A DNA stretch of 64,000 nt from JBFHIJ01 sp963678775 (GTDB taxonomy: Bacteria; Bacteroidota; Ignavibacteria; Kapaibacteriales; UBA2268): contig CAXXGR010000002.1 in NCBI GenBank assembly GCA_963678775.2, positions 310,001-374,000 of the forward strand. The letters run 5' to 3'. Below the pieces are notes generated by a model that worked only from the letters and a program-made list of their open reading frames with translations, was not told the origin of the DNA and did no database searches. Below are positions 8,668 through 17,615 of this stretch, one piece after another (position 1 is the stretch's first letter; every line of letters starts with the position of its first letter). Both the position numbers and the translations under genes were made by a program.

Positions 8668-10713
8668 TTAAAATTCCTGTACTATTATAATCTCATAGCC
8701 GGAGGATTTATTGCCACAAATAATAATGCTGTGCGAAGTTCCTAAGGCAAATTGTATATCATCGGCTTTCTTTAGCGGCGTGATAAAGTTCTCATTACGT
8801 GCTTCATTAATCAAATAGTTCGCGGTTTGGTCATAAAATCTAAATACAAATGACTTCGGGATACTATCAGTTTTGATTTGATATGCTTCTTTATATTGCA
8901 TCGAAGGCACTAAGAAATCCGAGTCTGATAACTCTTCATCAATCTCATCTACATCAGTTACGGACAGTGTTTCTACGTCAGAAGCTGTATGGATAGCTCT
9001 GTAGTTGAATTTATTGAACGAGGTATCTATTTTATCATATTCCAAATCAAATATATCAACATTGTCTTTAGAACCAGTCGCTATAAGCAAATATCTCTTT
9101 CCGGCGATAGCGTTGAAATCAAAGTCGGTGCCATTAAAATTAAATTTATGGCTCCCTTCGCTTACTGAAGTACCCAAAGAACCGGTATAGTTCATTGAAG
9201 CATTTATTAGTAGATCATCTAAACTAACGTGAGTATTGCCAACCCCGGCGCATGCATGCACCAACTGAATAAATGCACTTTCTTTTGCAGGCTGAAGCTG
9301 TTTGTTCTCTTGGCTCTGCTCTATAAGATACACACTATTCATAGTTTCCGTTTCAGGAATAATTGCAATTATATATTCTTTGCCTGCTTCAAGGGTAAGA
9401 TTGCTAATATTAATCAGTTTTGCAGGCTCTGTAGGCCAAAATACATTTATTGGTATATCTCCGGGTTTAATGTATACTCTATCAGACAACTCGCCAAAAC
9501 GCAATTTATCTGCGAGCACTATACCGGATTCCATTTGGTATACAGGATTGCCTGAAGCATCCTGTTCTGACTCAAAAGACACAGCTCCCTGTGAAAGAGT
9601 AATAACTTCATGGATATAATCTCCATTAATAACACGGACTGCTGCATTGTTCTCAAACGTTACATAATCATGATCTGTGATAGGAGGAATAATTACATGA
9701 GTAGATGCTATGTCTTCTTTCGAATCTAATACCGCAATGGAATAGTCAGATAGCACTTCCAATGAAATATCTGTTTCTTCTGTCAAATTGCCATTATAAT
9801 AAGTGCCAAGCACATCGTCTTCCATAGAGTTGCAGGCAGCAACGGCGACATAACTGCCGTAATTTAGAGAAGCAAGGTTATCAGCTATCTTTTCATCAGG
9901 ATTTTTTTGGAAGCTCACTGCTTCGTTTGAAAAATTGATTGGTCGTATATAGGTAACTTTTTCTTCTATTCTTGCAGGATATGTCAGTGCATCCATTGTA
10001 TGATTAGTCTCATCCAAGAGCATCAGTTTTTCTTCTCCGGCTTCATTTCCAGTTATATATAAAGTATACTGACCTCTTGGCCTGAGAGAGTCCAATTGGA
10101 ATAGTCCGATGGTCTCTTCATCAGACTGAACTATGCGAATTACTGATATAGCACTTGAACCTGCCCTTATGCCGGTCATAGAGCTTACTGACTTGTAATT
10201 TACATTGCTGACAATATCGTTGCCATTAGGGCAACCAAATCGGACAGTGTATCTTACTGTAGTGTCCGGATTTGCGTTAAACATCCTCAAATAAGCGAGA
10301 GGGTCATTTGCTACTATAGTTTTAGATGTATTATAAACTACTAAAGTATCTACCGGTTTATTTATCTCTGCACCTATTTTGCTCGGTAAGGCTACAAAGT
10401 TATAAGTCAAATTTCGAGAATATTTAAACATTCGTTCTCTTTGCAACTCTAAAGTGCCACTGTACTTCACACCCATAAATGCAGAATCAACAGGAGGATT
10501 CATAGCCTCTGTTATACCTTGAAAATCTGCAGGTAGACTTTCTACATCATCAAATGCCAAAGTGCGGGGCTGCCCGTCAGATGCAAAGTTTATAAAACGA
10601 ACATAAATGCTGCCAACTTGCGAAGGAGGAGTTATTAAATCAGGATCTTCCTCGGCGCAATGCGTAAAAAGAATGGCAAGAAAAGCGAATAAGATTATTT
10701 TTAGTGTTTTCAA
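8668..10713 (-). CDS. DUF4397-type lipoprotein
   Basis: This 681-residue lipoprotein (lipobox ILFTHC, Cys at about residue 19) contains several repeats of the kind VGSIYVRFINFASDGQP, VTYIRPINFSNEAVSF and ESAFIQLVHACAGVG. These are typical of DUF4397 domains, beta-sandwich modules common in secreted proteins of this group. The chosen start is a TTG at 10713, because upstream in frame there is a stop and no ATG, and a GGA sits at suitable distance. A TATATTTG box lies at 10745-10738. The gene precedes the S8 protease on the same strand, so a joint surface role is likely, but the molecular function is unknown. Confidence 0.8.
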   Translation of the reverse strand: MKTLKIILFAFLAILFTHCAEEDPDLITPPSQVGSIYVRFINFASDGQPRTLAFDDVESLPADFQGITEAMNPPVDSAFMGVKYSGTLELQRERMFKYSRNLTYNFVALPSKIGAEINKPVDTLVVYNTSKTIVANDPLAYLRMFNANPDTTVRYTVRFGCPNGNDIVSNVNYKSVSSMTGIRAGSSAISVIRIVQSDEETIGLFQLDSLRPRGQYTLYITGNEAGEEKLMLLDETNHTMDALTYPARIEEKVTYIRPINFSNEAVSFQKNPDEKIADNLASLNYGSYVAVAACNSMEDDVLGTYYNGNLTEETDISLEVLSDYSIAVLDSKEDIASTHVIIPPITDHDYVTFENNAAVRVINGDYIHEVITLSQGAVSFESEQDASGNPVYQMESGIVLADKLRFGELSDRVYIKPGDIPINVFWPTEPAKLINISNLTLEAGKEYIIAIIPETETMNSVYLIEQSQENKQLQPAKESAFIQLVHACAGVGNTHVSLDDLLINASMNYTGSLGTSVSEGSHKFNFNGTDFDFNAIAGKRYLLIATGSKDNVDIFDLEYDKIDTSFNKFNYRAIHTASDVETLSVTDVDEIDEELSDSDFLVPSMQYKEAYQIKTDSIPKSFVFRFYDQTANYLINEARNENFITPLKKADDIQFALGTSHSIIICGNKSSGYEIIIVQEF

Positions 10714-10737
10714 AGCAATTCCATTTTAATAATTCAA

Positions 10738-10745
10738 CAAATATA
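10738..10745 (-). promoter_or_regulatory. possible -7 box for lipoprotein/protease operon
   Basis: On the minus strand the sequence is TATATTTG, matching TAnnTTTG, 25 bp upstream of the TTG start. No good -33 box was identified. Confidence 0.35.
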
Positions 10746-10843
10746 CAAAAAGGCACTTTGCATAGAAGGTAATATTAAACAAAATAAAAGATAAATTCAA
10801 ATAATATAATAGCAAATATATTTATTCTATTATTCTTTTTGCG

Positions 10844-10851
10844 TACCTTTG
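10844..10851 (+). promoter_or_regulatory. possible prfA promoter -7 box
   Basis: TACCTTTG matches TAnnTTTG and lies 35 bp before the prfA ATG. The intergenic region is divergent, shared with the lipoprotein gene that reads left. Confidence 0.4.
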
Positions 10852-10886
10852 TACTTAGTTATAAAACATAGATTTGGATAAGTTCG

Positions 10887-11975
10887 ATGAGAGAGAAACT
10901 TAAATCAGTCCTAGAAAGATACGACTTAATAACTCAGATGCTAAATGACCCTGAAGTAGCCAGTGACCTCAAACGCATGCGTGACACTTCAGTAGAATAT
11001 AAACAGCTCACTCCCGTTGCCGATGCTGCTAAAAAATATTTGAAAATGTGCGAAGATTACGACAGCAACAAAAGCCTTATGCGTGATAGCTCCGAAGAGA
11101 AAGATCTTCGAGAATTAGCTGAAATGGAAAATCAAGAGCTTGAAGGCGAAATTGAAAATATGGAAGAAGAGCTCAGAATACTACTAATCCCTAAAGATCC
11201 TAACGATTTGAAAAACTGTATTGTTGAGCTTCGTGCCGGCACCGGAGGAGATGAAGCAGGAATCTTTGCAGGAGACTTGTTCAGAATATATCAAAGATAC
11301 GCCGATCACAACAAATTTAAAATTGATGTGATTGACTTTCAGGAAAATGAAAGAGGCGGATATAAAGAGATAACCTTCTCCATCAGTGGTGAAGCTGTCT
11401 ATGGTAATTTGAAGTTTGAAAGTGGAGTGCACCGTGTGCAGCGTGTACCTGAGACTGAAGCCAGTGGAAGAGTACACACTTCTGCTGCTACAGTGGCTAT
11501 TTTGCCGGAAGCCGAAGAAATAGATGTTAACATTAAAGATGAAGACTTACAAATAGATAGATTTAGAGCAGGTGGCGCAGGTGGTCAGAACGTAAATAAA
11601 GTAGAAACGGCTATCCGAATCACACACACGCCTACTGGTACAGTTGTGGCATGCCAGGATGAAAGATCACAGCTCAAAAACCTTGAAAAAGCTATGAAAG
11701 TACTACGCTCCAGATTGTATGAGTTAGAACTTTCGAAGCAGCAGCAAGCTATATCTTCTAATAGAAAATCTATGGTAAAAACCGGTGACAGATCTGAAAA
11801 AATCAGAACTTATAACTATCCGCAAAACCGAGTTACTGACCACAGACTCGAAGGCGATTCTAAAAACTATCCTTTAAAAGAGATAATAGAAGGCGGCTTA
11901 AACAGTATTATAGAAAACTTGCAAATAGCGGAACGTACTTCGATGTTAAATCAAGGTATTGCCGATAAAATCTAA
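10887..11975 (+). CDS. prfA: peptide chain release factor 1
   Basis: This 362-residue protein has the normal RF1 length. It shows the GGQ motif at residues 232-234 (RAGGAGGQNVNKVE), which triggers peptidyl-tRNA hydrolysis. The stop-codon reading site is PET at 188-190 (RVQRVPETEASGRVHTSA), the PxT form that marks RF1 (UAA/UAG) rather than the SPF of RF2. It acts in the ribosomal A site at translation termination. It is followed after 107 bp by rpiB on the same strand; the modifying methyltransferase gene prmC is not adjacent. Confidence 0.98.
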   Translation: MREKLKSVLERYDLITQMLNDPEVASDLKRMRDTSVEYKQLTPVADAAKKYLKMCEDYDSNKSLMRDSSEEKDLRELAEMENQELEGEIENMEEELRILLIPKDPNDLKNCIVELRAGTGGDEAGIFAGDLFRIYQRYADHNKFKIDVIDFQENERGGYKEITFSISGEAVYGNLKFESGVHRVQRVPETEASGRVHTSAATVAILPEAEEIDVNIKDEDLQIDRFRAGGAGGQNVNKVETAIRITHTPTGTVVACQDERSQLKNLEKAMKVLRSRLYELELSKQQQAISSNRKSMVKTGDRSEKIRTYNYPQNRVTDHRLEGDSKNYPLKEIIEGGLNSIIENLQIAERTSMLNQGIADKI

Positions 11976-12082
11976 GATGTGTGCAGTCTTTATTATATAA
12001 GAATATATTGCAATTATTTTTATTTATAAACGAATAAAGCTATATTAGTGCTTATAATCACTCAATACTACGACAAATAAAT

Positions 12083-12523
12083 ATGAAAATATCAATTGCT
12101 TCAGACCATGCAGGATTTGACTTAAAAGAACTTGTCTCTGTTTGGCTTAAAGAATTTGGTCATCAAGTTTTAGATTTTGGTGCTTTTTCGGGTGACTCTG
12201 TCGATTATCCTGATTATGCTTTTCCTGCTGCAGAAGCTGTTGCTGCGGGCATTGCTGATTTTGGTGTTATTATCTGTGGCTCCGGTCAGGGAATGACTAT
12301 CACCGCTAACAAAGTTACCGGCATAAGAGCTTCTCTATGCTACAACGTTGAAATTGCAGAATTGGCAAGACTGCACAATAATGCGAACGTGCTTACTATG
12401 GGCTCAAGATTCACCGAACCTGAGTTGGCAAAAGAAATACTAAAAGTCTTCCTTGAAACTGAGTTCGAAGGTGGAAGACACATGATAAGAGTTGAAAAAA
12501 TACACTCTTTGACCGGTTGGTAA
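12083..12523 (+). CDS. rpiB: ribose-5-phosphate isomerase B
   Basis: This 146-residue protein matches the RpiB/LacAB fold and length. Residues seen are the substrate-binding ASDHAGF (D8, H9), catalytic Cys65 in VIICGSGQGM, the base-region TITANKVTGIRA and His98 in LARLHNNANVL. It interconverts ribose 5-phosphate and ribulose 5-phosphate in the pentose phosphate pathway. Its AGSRF-type segment (MGSRF) is typical. A hairpin terminator follows at 12561. It may be co-transcribed with prfA or have its own promoter in the 107-bp gap. Confidence 0.96.
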   Translation: MKISIASDHAGFDLKELVSVWLKEFGHQVLDFGAFSGDSVDYPDYAFPAAEAVAAGIADFGVIICGSGQGMTITANKVTGIRASLCYNVEIAELARLHNNANVLTMGSRFTEPELAKEILKVFLETEFEGGRHMIRVEKIHSLTGW

Positions 12524-12560
12524 TTGCTTTCAAAACGGTAGTGGATAATAGAATTTATAA

Positions 12561-12595
12561 AGTCTTACTTGAGTACTTCTCAGTAAGGCTTTTTT
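12561..12595 (+). terminator. rpiB terminator
   Basis: AGTCTTACT pairs with AGTAAGGCT (one G-U pair) across a 12-nt loop, followed by TTTTT. Confidence 0.8.
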
Positions 12596-12835
12596 ATTAG
12601 CACTGCAGCGGATAGAACCTAGATTAGTCGGAGCAGTTATGACAGAGCAATATGGCAGCATCTTCTATATTCATATAAATATTAGACAAAAAGATTCGTA
12701 TGATGGATACATAAATATATTTTTCTCTAAAAAATTATCCTTGAAGAGTTAAGTTTTCTAAGGCATTACCGCAAAATATCTAAGTCTATTTTATTTTTGA
12801 AGACAAATAGTTTATTTCTTTTGGAAAATGCTTAT

Positions 12836-12843
12836 TATTTTTG
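12836..12843 (+). promoter_or_regulatory. possible mreCD promoter -7 box
   Basis: TATTTTTG matches TAnnTTTG, 65 bp upstream of mreC. No convincing -33 element at the usual spacing. Confidence 0.35.
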
Positions 12844-12908
12844 TGACTTAGCTGGTTTTATAATATAATTGTATATTACCTGAAGTATTCCAAAGCTCGA
12901 GATAAAAT

Positions 12909-13760
12909 ATGCAACGGTTTATCAATTACATAGTCAAATTTAAAGAATATATCACCTTTGCCTCACTCACAGTCATCTGTTTAGCGCTGATTTCTATGGG
13001 AGATGTTTCTAAGCTTGGGGGGTATAGGACTGTCATAATCGGCACTGTCGGCTGGATGCAAGAGGCCTTTGCATGGATACCGAACCCAGGAGCTTTGAAA
13101 AGTGAAAACAGAGCAGTCAGAGAGCTTAATTTGCGCCAATCTGCAGAGATTACTAGAATGCGACATTCTCTAATCGAAAATAAAAGATTAAGACAAATGA
13201 TAGAATTCAAATCCACTGCAGAGCATGAAGTGATAAGTGCGGAAGTAATTGGTAAAAATTCAATAGAGATGCGTAATACTGTCACTCTCAACCGTGGCAA
13301 TAATGAGCAAATTGCCGAGGGAATGAGCGTAAGGACTGATGCAGGTCTGGTTGGTCAAGTGGTCTCTGCTTCCGAAGATTACAGCCTGGTGGAATCTATT
13401 TTTAATAGGAATGTGAGGATTTCAAGTAAAATACAAAGAACCAATATAGATGGAATAGTAGCATGGGAAGGAGATGAAGTTTTACTTTTGAAAAACATAC
13501 CTACTTCCTTTGATGTGCAGGTAGGGGACGTGGTACTTACTTCTAACTTCACAAATAAATTTCCAAAAAATGTACCTATCGGCCAAATTCGAAGTATTGA
13601 AATTGAGCAAGGCTCTCTGTTTTTTAGAATTGAAATCGAGCCATTTGTAAACTTCTCTACTATAGAGCAGGTTTTTGTTATGAAATATATACCTGATCAA
13701 CAGCGTTTAGATTTGATACAGAAGTTTGAAGAAAAACTAATGTCAAGGAAGAAAAAATAG
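12909..13760 (+). CDS. mreC: rod shape-determining protein MreC
   Basis: This 283-residue protein has the MreC plan. There is one N-terminal membrane helix (about 12-32), a coiled coil (about 65-100; LRQSAEITRMRHSLIENKRLRQMIEF), then two beta-barrel domains with the family signatures VIGKNSIEMRNTVTLNRG and GMSVRTDAGLVGQVV. It is a periplasmic partner of MreB/MreD and PBP2 in the elongasome. mreD starts 2 bp after its stop, so both are translated from one transcript. mreB lies 8 kb upstream as a separate unit. Confidence 0.94.
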   Translation: MQRFINYIVKFKEYITFASLTVICLALISMGDVSKLGGYRTVIIGTVGWMQEAFAWIPNPGALKSENRAVRELNLRQSAEITRMRHSLIENKRLRQMIEFKSTAEHEVISAEVIGKNSIEMRNTVTLNRGNNEQIAEGMSVRTDAGLVGQVVSASEDYSLVESIFNRNVRISSKIQRTNIDGIVAWEGDEVLLLKNIPTSFDVQVGDVVLTSNFTNKFPKNVPIGQIRSIEIEQGSLFFRIEIEPFVNFSTIEQVFVMKYIPDQQRLDLIQKFEEKLMSRKKK

Positions 13761-13762
13761 AT

Positions 13763-14299
13763 ATGTTCCCTTATTTAGATCAAATAAGTACAAATAGAAA
13801 ATCTAAAGGCCTCACGTATGTAGTCTATGGTTTAATAGCTCTGTTGCTTGCAGTGGCAAATTCGCTATTTATTGAGTTTATCGAAATAGGTGGGCTTACT
13901 CCTGATTTATTGTTGATTTTAGTGGTTTGGATTGCTTTGGCTGAAGGGCAGTTTGTCGGTTTGTTCTTTGGGTTTGGCATAGGCCTTATTTTTGATTTAG
14001 TTTCCAATGATGTCATTGGTACAAATGCACTTTCAAAGACTGTGGTTGCTTTTATAGCAGGGTATTTCTATAAAGAAGGTAAACAAGATAAAACTATCGG
14101 GAGCGTTCGCTTTTTGATAACTGTGTTTCTTGCGTCTGTGTTTCATAACATCATATACTTCTTTTTCTATATTAAAGTAAGTGAGATGGATTATTGGTCC
14201 TTATTTACCGAATATGGCTTGGCGATATCTCTTTATACTACTATAATGTCTGTTTTCGCCATGTTACTAATGATACCACGAAGAGAAATTAACAGGTAA
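13763..14299 (+). CDS. mreD: rod shape-determining protein MreD
   Basis: This 178-residue protein has about five hydrophobic helices (starting near residues 17, 45, 66, 108 and 140) and MreD-like features: the GGLTPDLLLILVVWIALAEG segment, a GFGIGLIFDLVSNDVIGTNAL motif after the third helix, and a basic C-terminus. MreD is an inner-membrane elongasome component. It sits directly behind mreC. The usual following genes for PBP2 (mrdA) and RodA are missing here; the next gene is convergent. Confidence 0.88.
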   Translation: MFPYLDQISTNRKSKGLTYVVYGLIALLLAVANSLFIEFIEIGGLTPDLLLILVVWIALAEGQFVGLFFGFGIGLIFDLVSNDVIGTNALSKTVVAFIAGYFYKEGKQDKTIGSVRFLITVFLASVFHNIIYFFFYIKVSEMDYWSLFTEYGLAISLYTTIMSVFAMLLMIPRREINR

Positions 14300-14440
14300 G
14301 TATTTAGACTTCTTATTATGCACCCTTTAATACTAAGTATGATACTTTCTGCATATTTATAGTTGCATTCTGGCATAAGAACTGGATTTTGCGCTATGCT
14401 CATAGCCTAATCTGTTTTATAAGGGTAAATATGAAATAGA

Positions 14441-14468
14441 GCTACCTATTCTCAATTGATTAGGTAGC
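14441..14468. terminator. hairpin between mreD and the T9SS-tail gene
   Basis: GCTACCTA pairs with TAGGTAGC over a 12-nt loop in the convergent intergenic region. The T tract after it is weak on both strands, so it is only a possible shared terminator. Confidence 0.4.
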
Positions 14469-14488
14469 ACTATTGTTTTGCCATGTAT

Positions 14489-16951
14489 CTACTGCTTAAT
14501 AAAACGTTTACTTATCTTTTCACCCTGATCACTAATGATTACTAATTGGTAGACTCCTGTTTTAAGAGAACTTATCTCAAAATCGTAATTCTGCTCACCG
14601 AAATTAGTCAGTTTATAGTTGCCCAGAGTTTTTACTGCCCTGCCGTTTATATCGAATATTTCTATATTCACTGAGCGAGTATCAGTAGCTGTAAAGCTGA
14701 TATTTAAGTCAAACATACAAGGATTAGGTGCTATCTTTATATTGCTTAATGCTCCTGAAGAAAGGTCGCATATACCAAAGAAAGACTCTTCATCAAAACC
14801 TTTGCATGCTTTTTCAGGTTCCACATTCTGATTTTCAATTTTATCCAAAATAGCCAGCTCTTTCCTGATTGATTTAGAATATCTTTCAGGCAAGGCATTC
14901 AGGAACTCAGTTGTCGGAAGATACCATAGGTAAACCGGCCCCGGAATATTTTTAAATCCTGTTTCTATTTTTATAGGTATCAATCTATCAAGCATAGACA
15001 AATAAGGTGCATAGCTTTCGGGCTTAGAGCCAATCATCTCGAAATCATCTCCATCATGTACATAAATCGGTAAAATAATATTGGATTCTATTTGTTTTTG
15101 ATAATCGTTGTCGTAATCCTGCTTTTTGTATAAACTGTTGATAGTTGCATTTTTTGCATAGTAGAAACAAGGTGAATTGTAGAAAGTAAATTTACTATTC
15201 ATTGAAAATGCAACAGGAATCAAAGGATTATAATTATGCATTTTTTTCTTACTGCTCAAATCCTTATAATTGATATTGAAATATTCTTTACCCATAACGC
15301 CATTACTAAAACTGGCATCTATATTTTTCACCTCTAACTCTTCGAGACTAAATTGATAACGAAATCTACGTAAAGTAATCTCTTTCTCTTTATTTATGAA
15401 TGCCATTGGATAAGAAATCTCGTTATTAGATTTTTTTACATCTAGCTTGCTTAGTTCTTTAGCATCCAGTTCCAGAGAATTAACTCCACTTGATTTAGTT
15501 TTATCCGACTTAAGTAAAGTAAGTAGTAGTTTTATTTCTTTACTTTTTTCCGGTATTTGACTTAAAATGTCTATCGTTTTAGAATCGCTTTGTGATATTT
15601 TTTTAAACACTTGTTTTGGAATTTTTTTACTCAAATAAGCAGATATTTTTTCTAATTCAGAAGATCTGATTTGAGAGTATTCACCTTTTGAATCTGTACC
15701 ATAAATAGGAAGGTGGTTAGGAATAAAGCTCACTTTTGTCCATGGTAATTTCGCATCTTTATCAATAAAGATCGCAACTGTATTATCACTTTCAGTGTAA
15801 TAATCACTCTCTGTAATTTGATATTTGTATTTAATGTCAGCTTGGTATCTTTTTGGAAGTTTAGAAGCCAACTCTTTGTTCAGTAGGAACCAACCTGTCA
15901 GTGTCATAGTTTCATCATCGTCTTTAATAGGGATTATTATATTTACAAATTTTTTAAAGACTTCTGCTGACTTATAACTTGTGTCAATATAAAAATGAGA
16001 ATAATCTTCAAAAAGTTTGTCATCAGTAATTTTATCTACCTCAAATAAGGAAAGTTTTTTCTGGTATTCATCAGCCATGAATTTGCTTAACTGAATTGGA
16101 GGTGCAGGTGATAAAATAAAATTGTTGATATATGTATTCATGCCGGATTTTCTAGTCTTCAAAAGACGCATGGAAAGAGCTGTTATATTACTAAAATTCA
16201 AATCTTTGGCATCTTCTTTTTCAAGGAGTGAACTGTATGGATGCTCGTCATTTATATTCATTTCTTCGTATACTAAAGTGTCTTTATGTATATCATAACC
16301 GTTGTCTTCCAATTTCTCAATTTTAATTTTTGAAGCTCCGTCATACTTATCTTTAGATATATAGTCATTCTCAAAAGGTAAATCGATTCTGGCTTTATGT
16401 CTGTATATTATCTCATCATCTTCATAAATAAAGCCTATGTTTTGTGCTTCTTGTTTAGAGAGAACAATAATCGGATAGCCCATTAGGGTGTTTTGCTTCT
16501 CAGGCGTAGCCTTTTCATCCTCTTGATCAAAAAGATTAGAAATACCTCCTCTCATTGCGGCAAAGAGATTTTCGTCCTGTCCCTTTATATTCTCAGGAGA
16601 AAACTCAGGAGCAGAAATAGTATTTCTTAAGGTGTGAGATTTTGTATTCGTAGTTGACTGATTATTACTTGTACTTTGATTAACACTTTTGGCAGAACCT
16701 ATGACTTCTGACATTACTTTATATTCGGTGTCTAAGCTTAGGATGTAAAGTGCTGTAACCAGTATACCTACCGCAGCTAAAGATAAAAATTTCATTATAT
16801 GTCTCCTGAAAAAATTGGCTTTAAGTTTAATTTTGCCAATGTCTACGCTCGGAGTTTTACTGCATAATTCCTCTATCTCTGCCATTTCATATATCGGTTT
16901 GCGGTTGATAGAATTCTTTGCGATAATAAAGTATTGACTGAGAGTTCTCAT
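14489..16951 (-). CDS. membrane protein with T9SS C-terminal domain, paired with ECF sigma factor
   Basis: This is an 820-residue protein. Residues 1-51 are soluble and charged, a single membrane helix lies at about 53-72 (FLSLAAVGILVTALYILSL), and residues 73-740 form a large exported region rich in Lys, Ser and Asp that I do not recognise. The last about 75 residues are a type A T9SS sorting domain (IAPNPCMFDLNISF, IEIFDINGRAVKTL, LKTGVYQLVII). Its start overlaps the sigma gene stop by 4 bp, the usual position for an anti-sigma factor. The N-terminal 51 residues could bind the sigma factor, but no zinc-binding anti-sigma HxxxCxxC motif is visible, so that role is inferred. Confidence 0.75.
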   Translation of the reverse strand: MRTLSQYFIIAKNSINRKPIYEMAEIEELCSKTPSVDIGKIKLKANFFRRHIMKFLSLAAVGILVTALYILSLDTEYKVMSEVIGSAKSVNQSTSNNQSTTNTKSHTLRNTISAPEFSPENIKGQDENLFAAMRGGISNLFDQEDEKATPEKQNTLMGYPIIVLSKQEAQNIGFIYEDDEIIYRHKARIDLPFENDYISKDKYDGASKIKIEKLEDNGYDIHKDTLVYEEMNINDEHPYSSLLEKEDAKDLNFSNITALSMRLLKTRKSGMNTYINNFILSPAPPIQLSKFMADEYQKKLSLFEVDKITDDKLFEDYSHFYIDTSYKSAEVFKKFVNIIIPIKDDDETMTLTGWFLLNKELASKLPKRYQADIKYKYQITESDYYTESDNTVAIFIDKDAKLPWTKVSFIPNHLPIYGTDSKGEYSQIRSSELEKISAYLSKKIPKQVFKKISQSDSKTIDILSQIPEKSKEIKLLLTLLKSDKTKSSGVNSLELDAKELSKLDVKKSNNEISYPMAFINKEKEITLRRFRYQFSLEELEVKNIDASFSNGVMGKEYFNINYKDLSSKKKMHNYNPLIPVAFSMNSKFTFYNSPCFYYAKNATINSLYKKQDYDNDYQKQIESNIILPIYVHDGDDFEMIGSKPESYAPYLSMLDRLIPIKIETGFKNIPGPVYLWYLPTTEFLNALPERYSKSIRKELAILDKIENQNVEPEKACKGFDEESFFGICDLSSGALSNIKIAPNPCMFDLNISFTATDTRSVNIEIFDINGRAVKTLGNYKLTNFGEQNYDFEISSLKTGVYQLVIISDQGEKISKRFIKQ

Positions 16952-17496
16952 AGTAATCCCCGCAAATTTGATAGAGCATTTGTGTACTTATGATTGGACT
17001 TATTATTCGGAACAGCATTTAATAATTTTGCTAACTGCTTTTTAGCTCTGTAAATTTTGACTTTGATGTTTGCAACGGAACACTGCTGAGCAAGTGCGAT
17101 TTCTTTATGTGAAAAGCCTTCAATTTCAGCAAGAACCAGAGCTTCTGCTTTATCCGAATCTATTTCCGATAGGGCTTGATAAAGCTCTTTGATAGTCATC
17201 ATATCTTCAGGTGTTTCCGCATCGGAAAACATCTCATCAAATTCAATAATGTCTACAAGCTTGAACCGATAAGTTTTGCGATATTTTTCTATATTTACCC
17301 TGCGCGCTATGGTAAACAAGAAGCTTAGCAAAGCTTTTTTCGAGTGCAAAGTTTCGATTCGCTCATAGGCTATCATTACCGTTTCAGCAATAATATCCTT
17401 AGCATCTTCCTTGTCACCGGTGAGGCAGAGAGTAAATCTCTCTAGCTTAGGCTTCAAAGGCTCGAAAAGTTCTAAAAAATCAGATTTCTTTAGCAA
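16948..17496 (-). CDS. ECF-type RNA polymerase sigma factor
   Basis: This 182-residue protein has sigma region 2 (about 14-80; KEDAKDIIAETVMIAYERI and LFTIARRVNIEKYRK) and region 4 (about 105-165; ALSEIDSDKAEALVLAEIEGFSHKEIAL then VANIKVKIYRAKKQLAKLL). These are the hallmarks of sigma-70 group 4 (ECF). It directs RNA polymerase to a small regulon, often for envelope stress or surface functions. It overlaps the T9SS-tail membrane protein gene by 4 bp (ATGA-type), which implies coupled translation and probable regulation by that protein. The target promoters cannot be told from this window. Confidence 0.93.
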   Translation of the reverse strand: MLKKSDFLELFEPLKPKLERFTLCLTGDKEDAKDIIAETVMIAYERIETLHSKKALLSFLFTIARRVNIEKYRKTYRFKLVDIIEFDEMFSDAETPEDMMTIKELYQALSEIDSDKAEALVLAEIEGFSHKEIALAQQCSVANIKVKIYRAKKQLAKLLNAVPNNKSNHKYTNALSNLRGLL

Positions 17497-17615
17497 ATTA
17501 TTTCTCCGCGATACATTAGCATTCTATCAGGAGGTAGGATGAAAGTATAAAAGGTTACAAGGGATATTGTAATTTAAAGAAAAGATTATGGTCTTAGCTA
17601 TTTTAGGCTCCTCTT

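Larger units (their letters stand above)
12524..12908. other. intergenic region rpiB-mreC
   Basis: This 385-bp stretch holds the rpiB terminator at its left and a TATTTTTG box at 12836-12843 at its right. The middle (about 12600-12790) has no ORF, RNA gene or repeat that I can recognise. Confidence 0.5.

Noticed and set aside
9005..9619. Plus-strand ORFs inside the DUF4397 lipoprotein gene
   Set aside because: Shadows in the opposite strand with no motif or ribosome-binding site.
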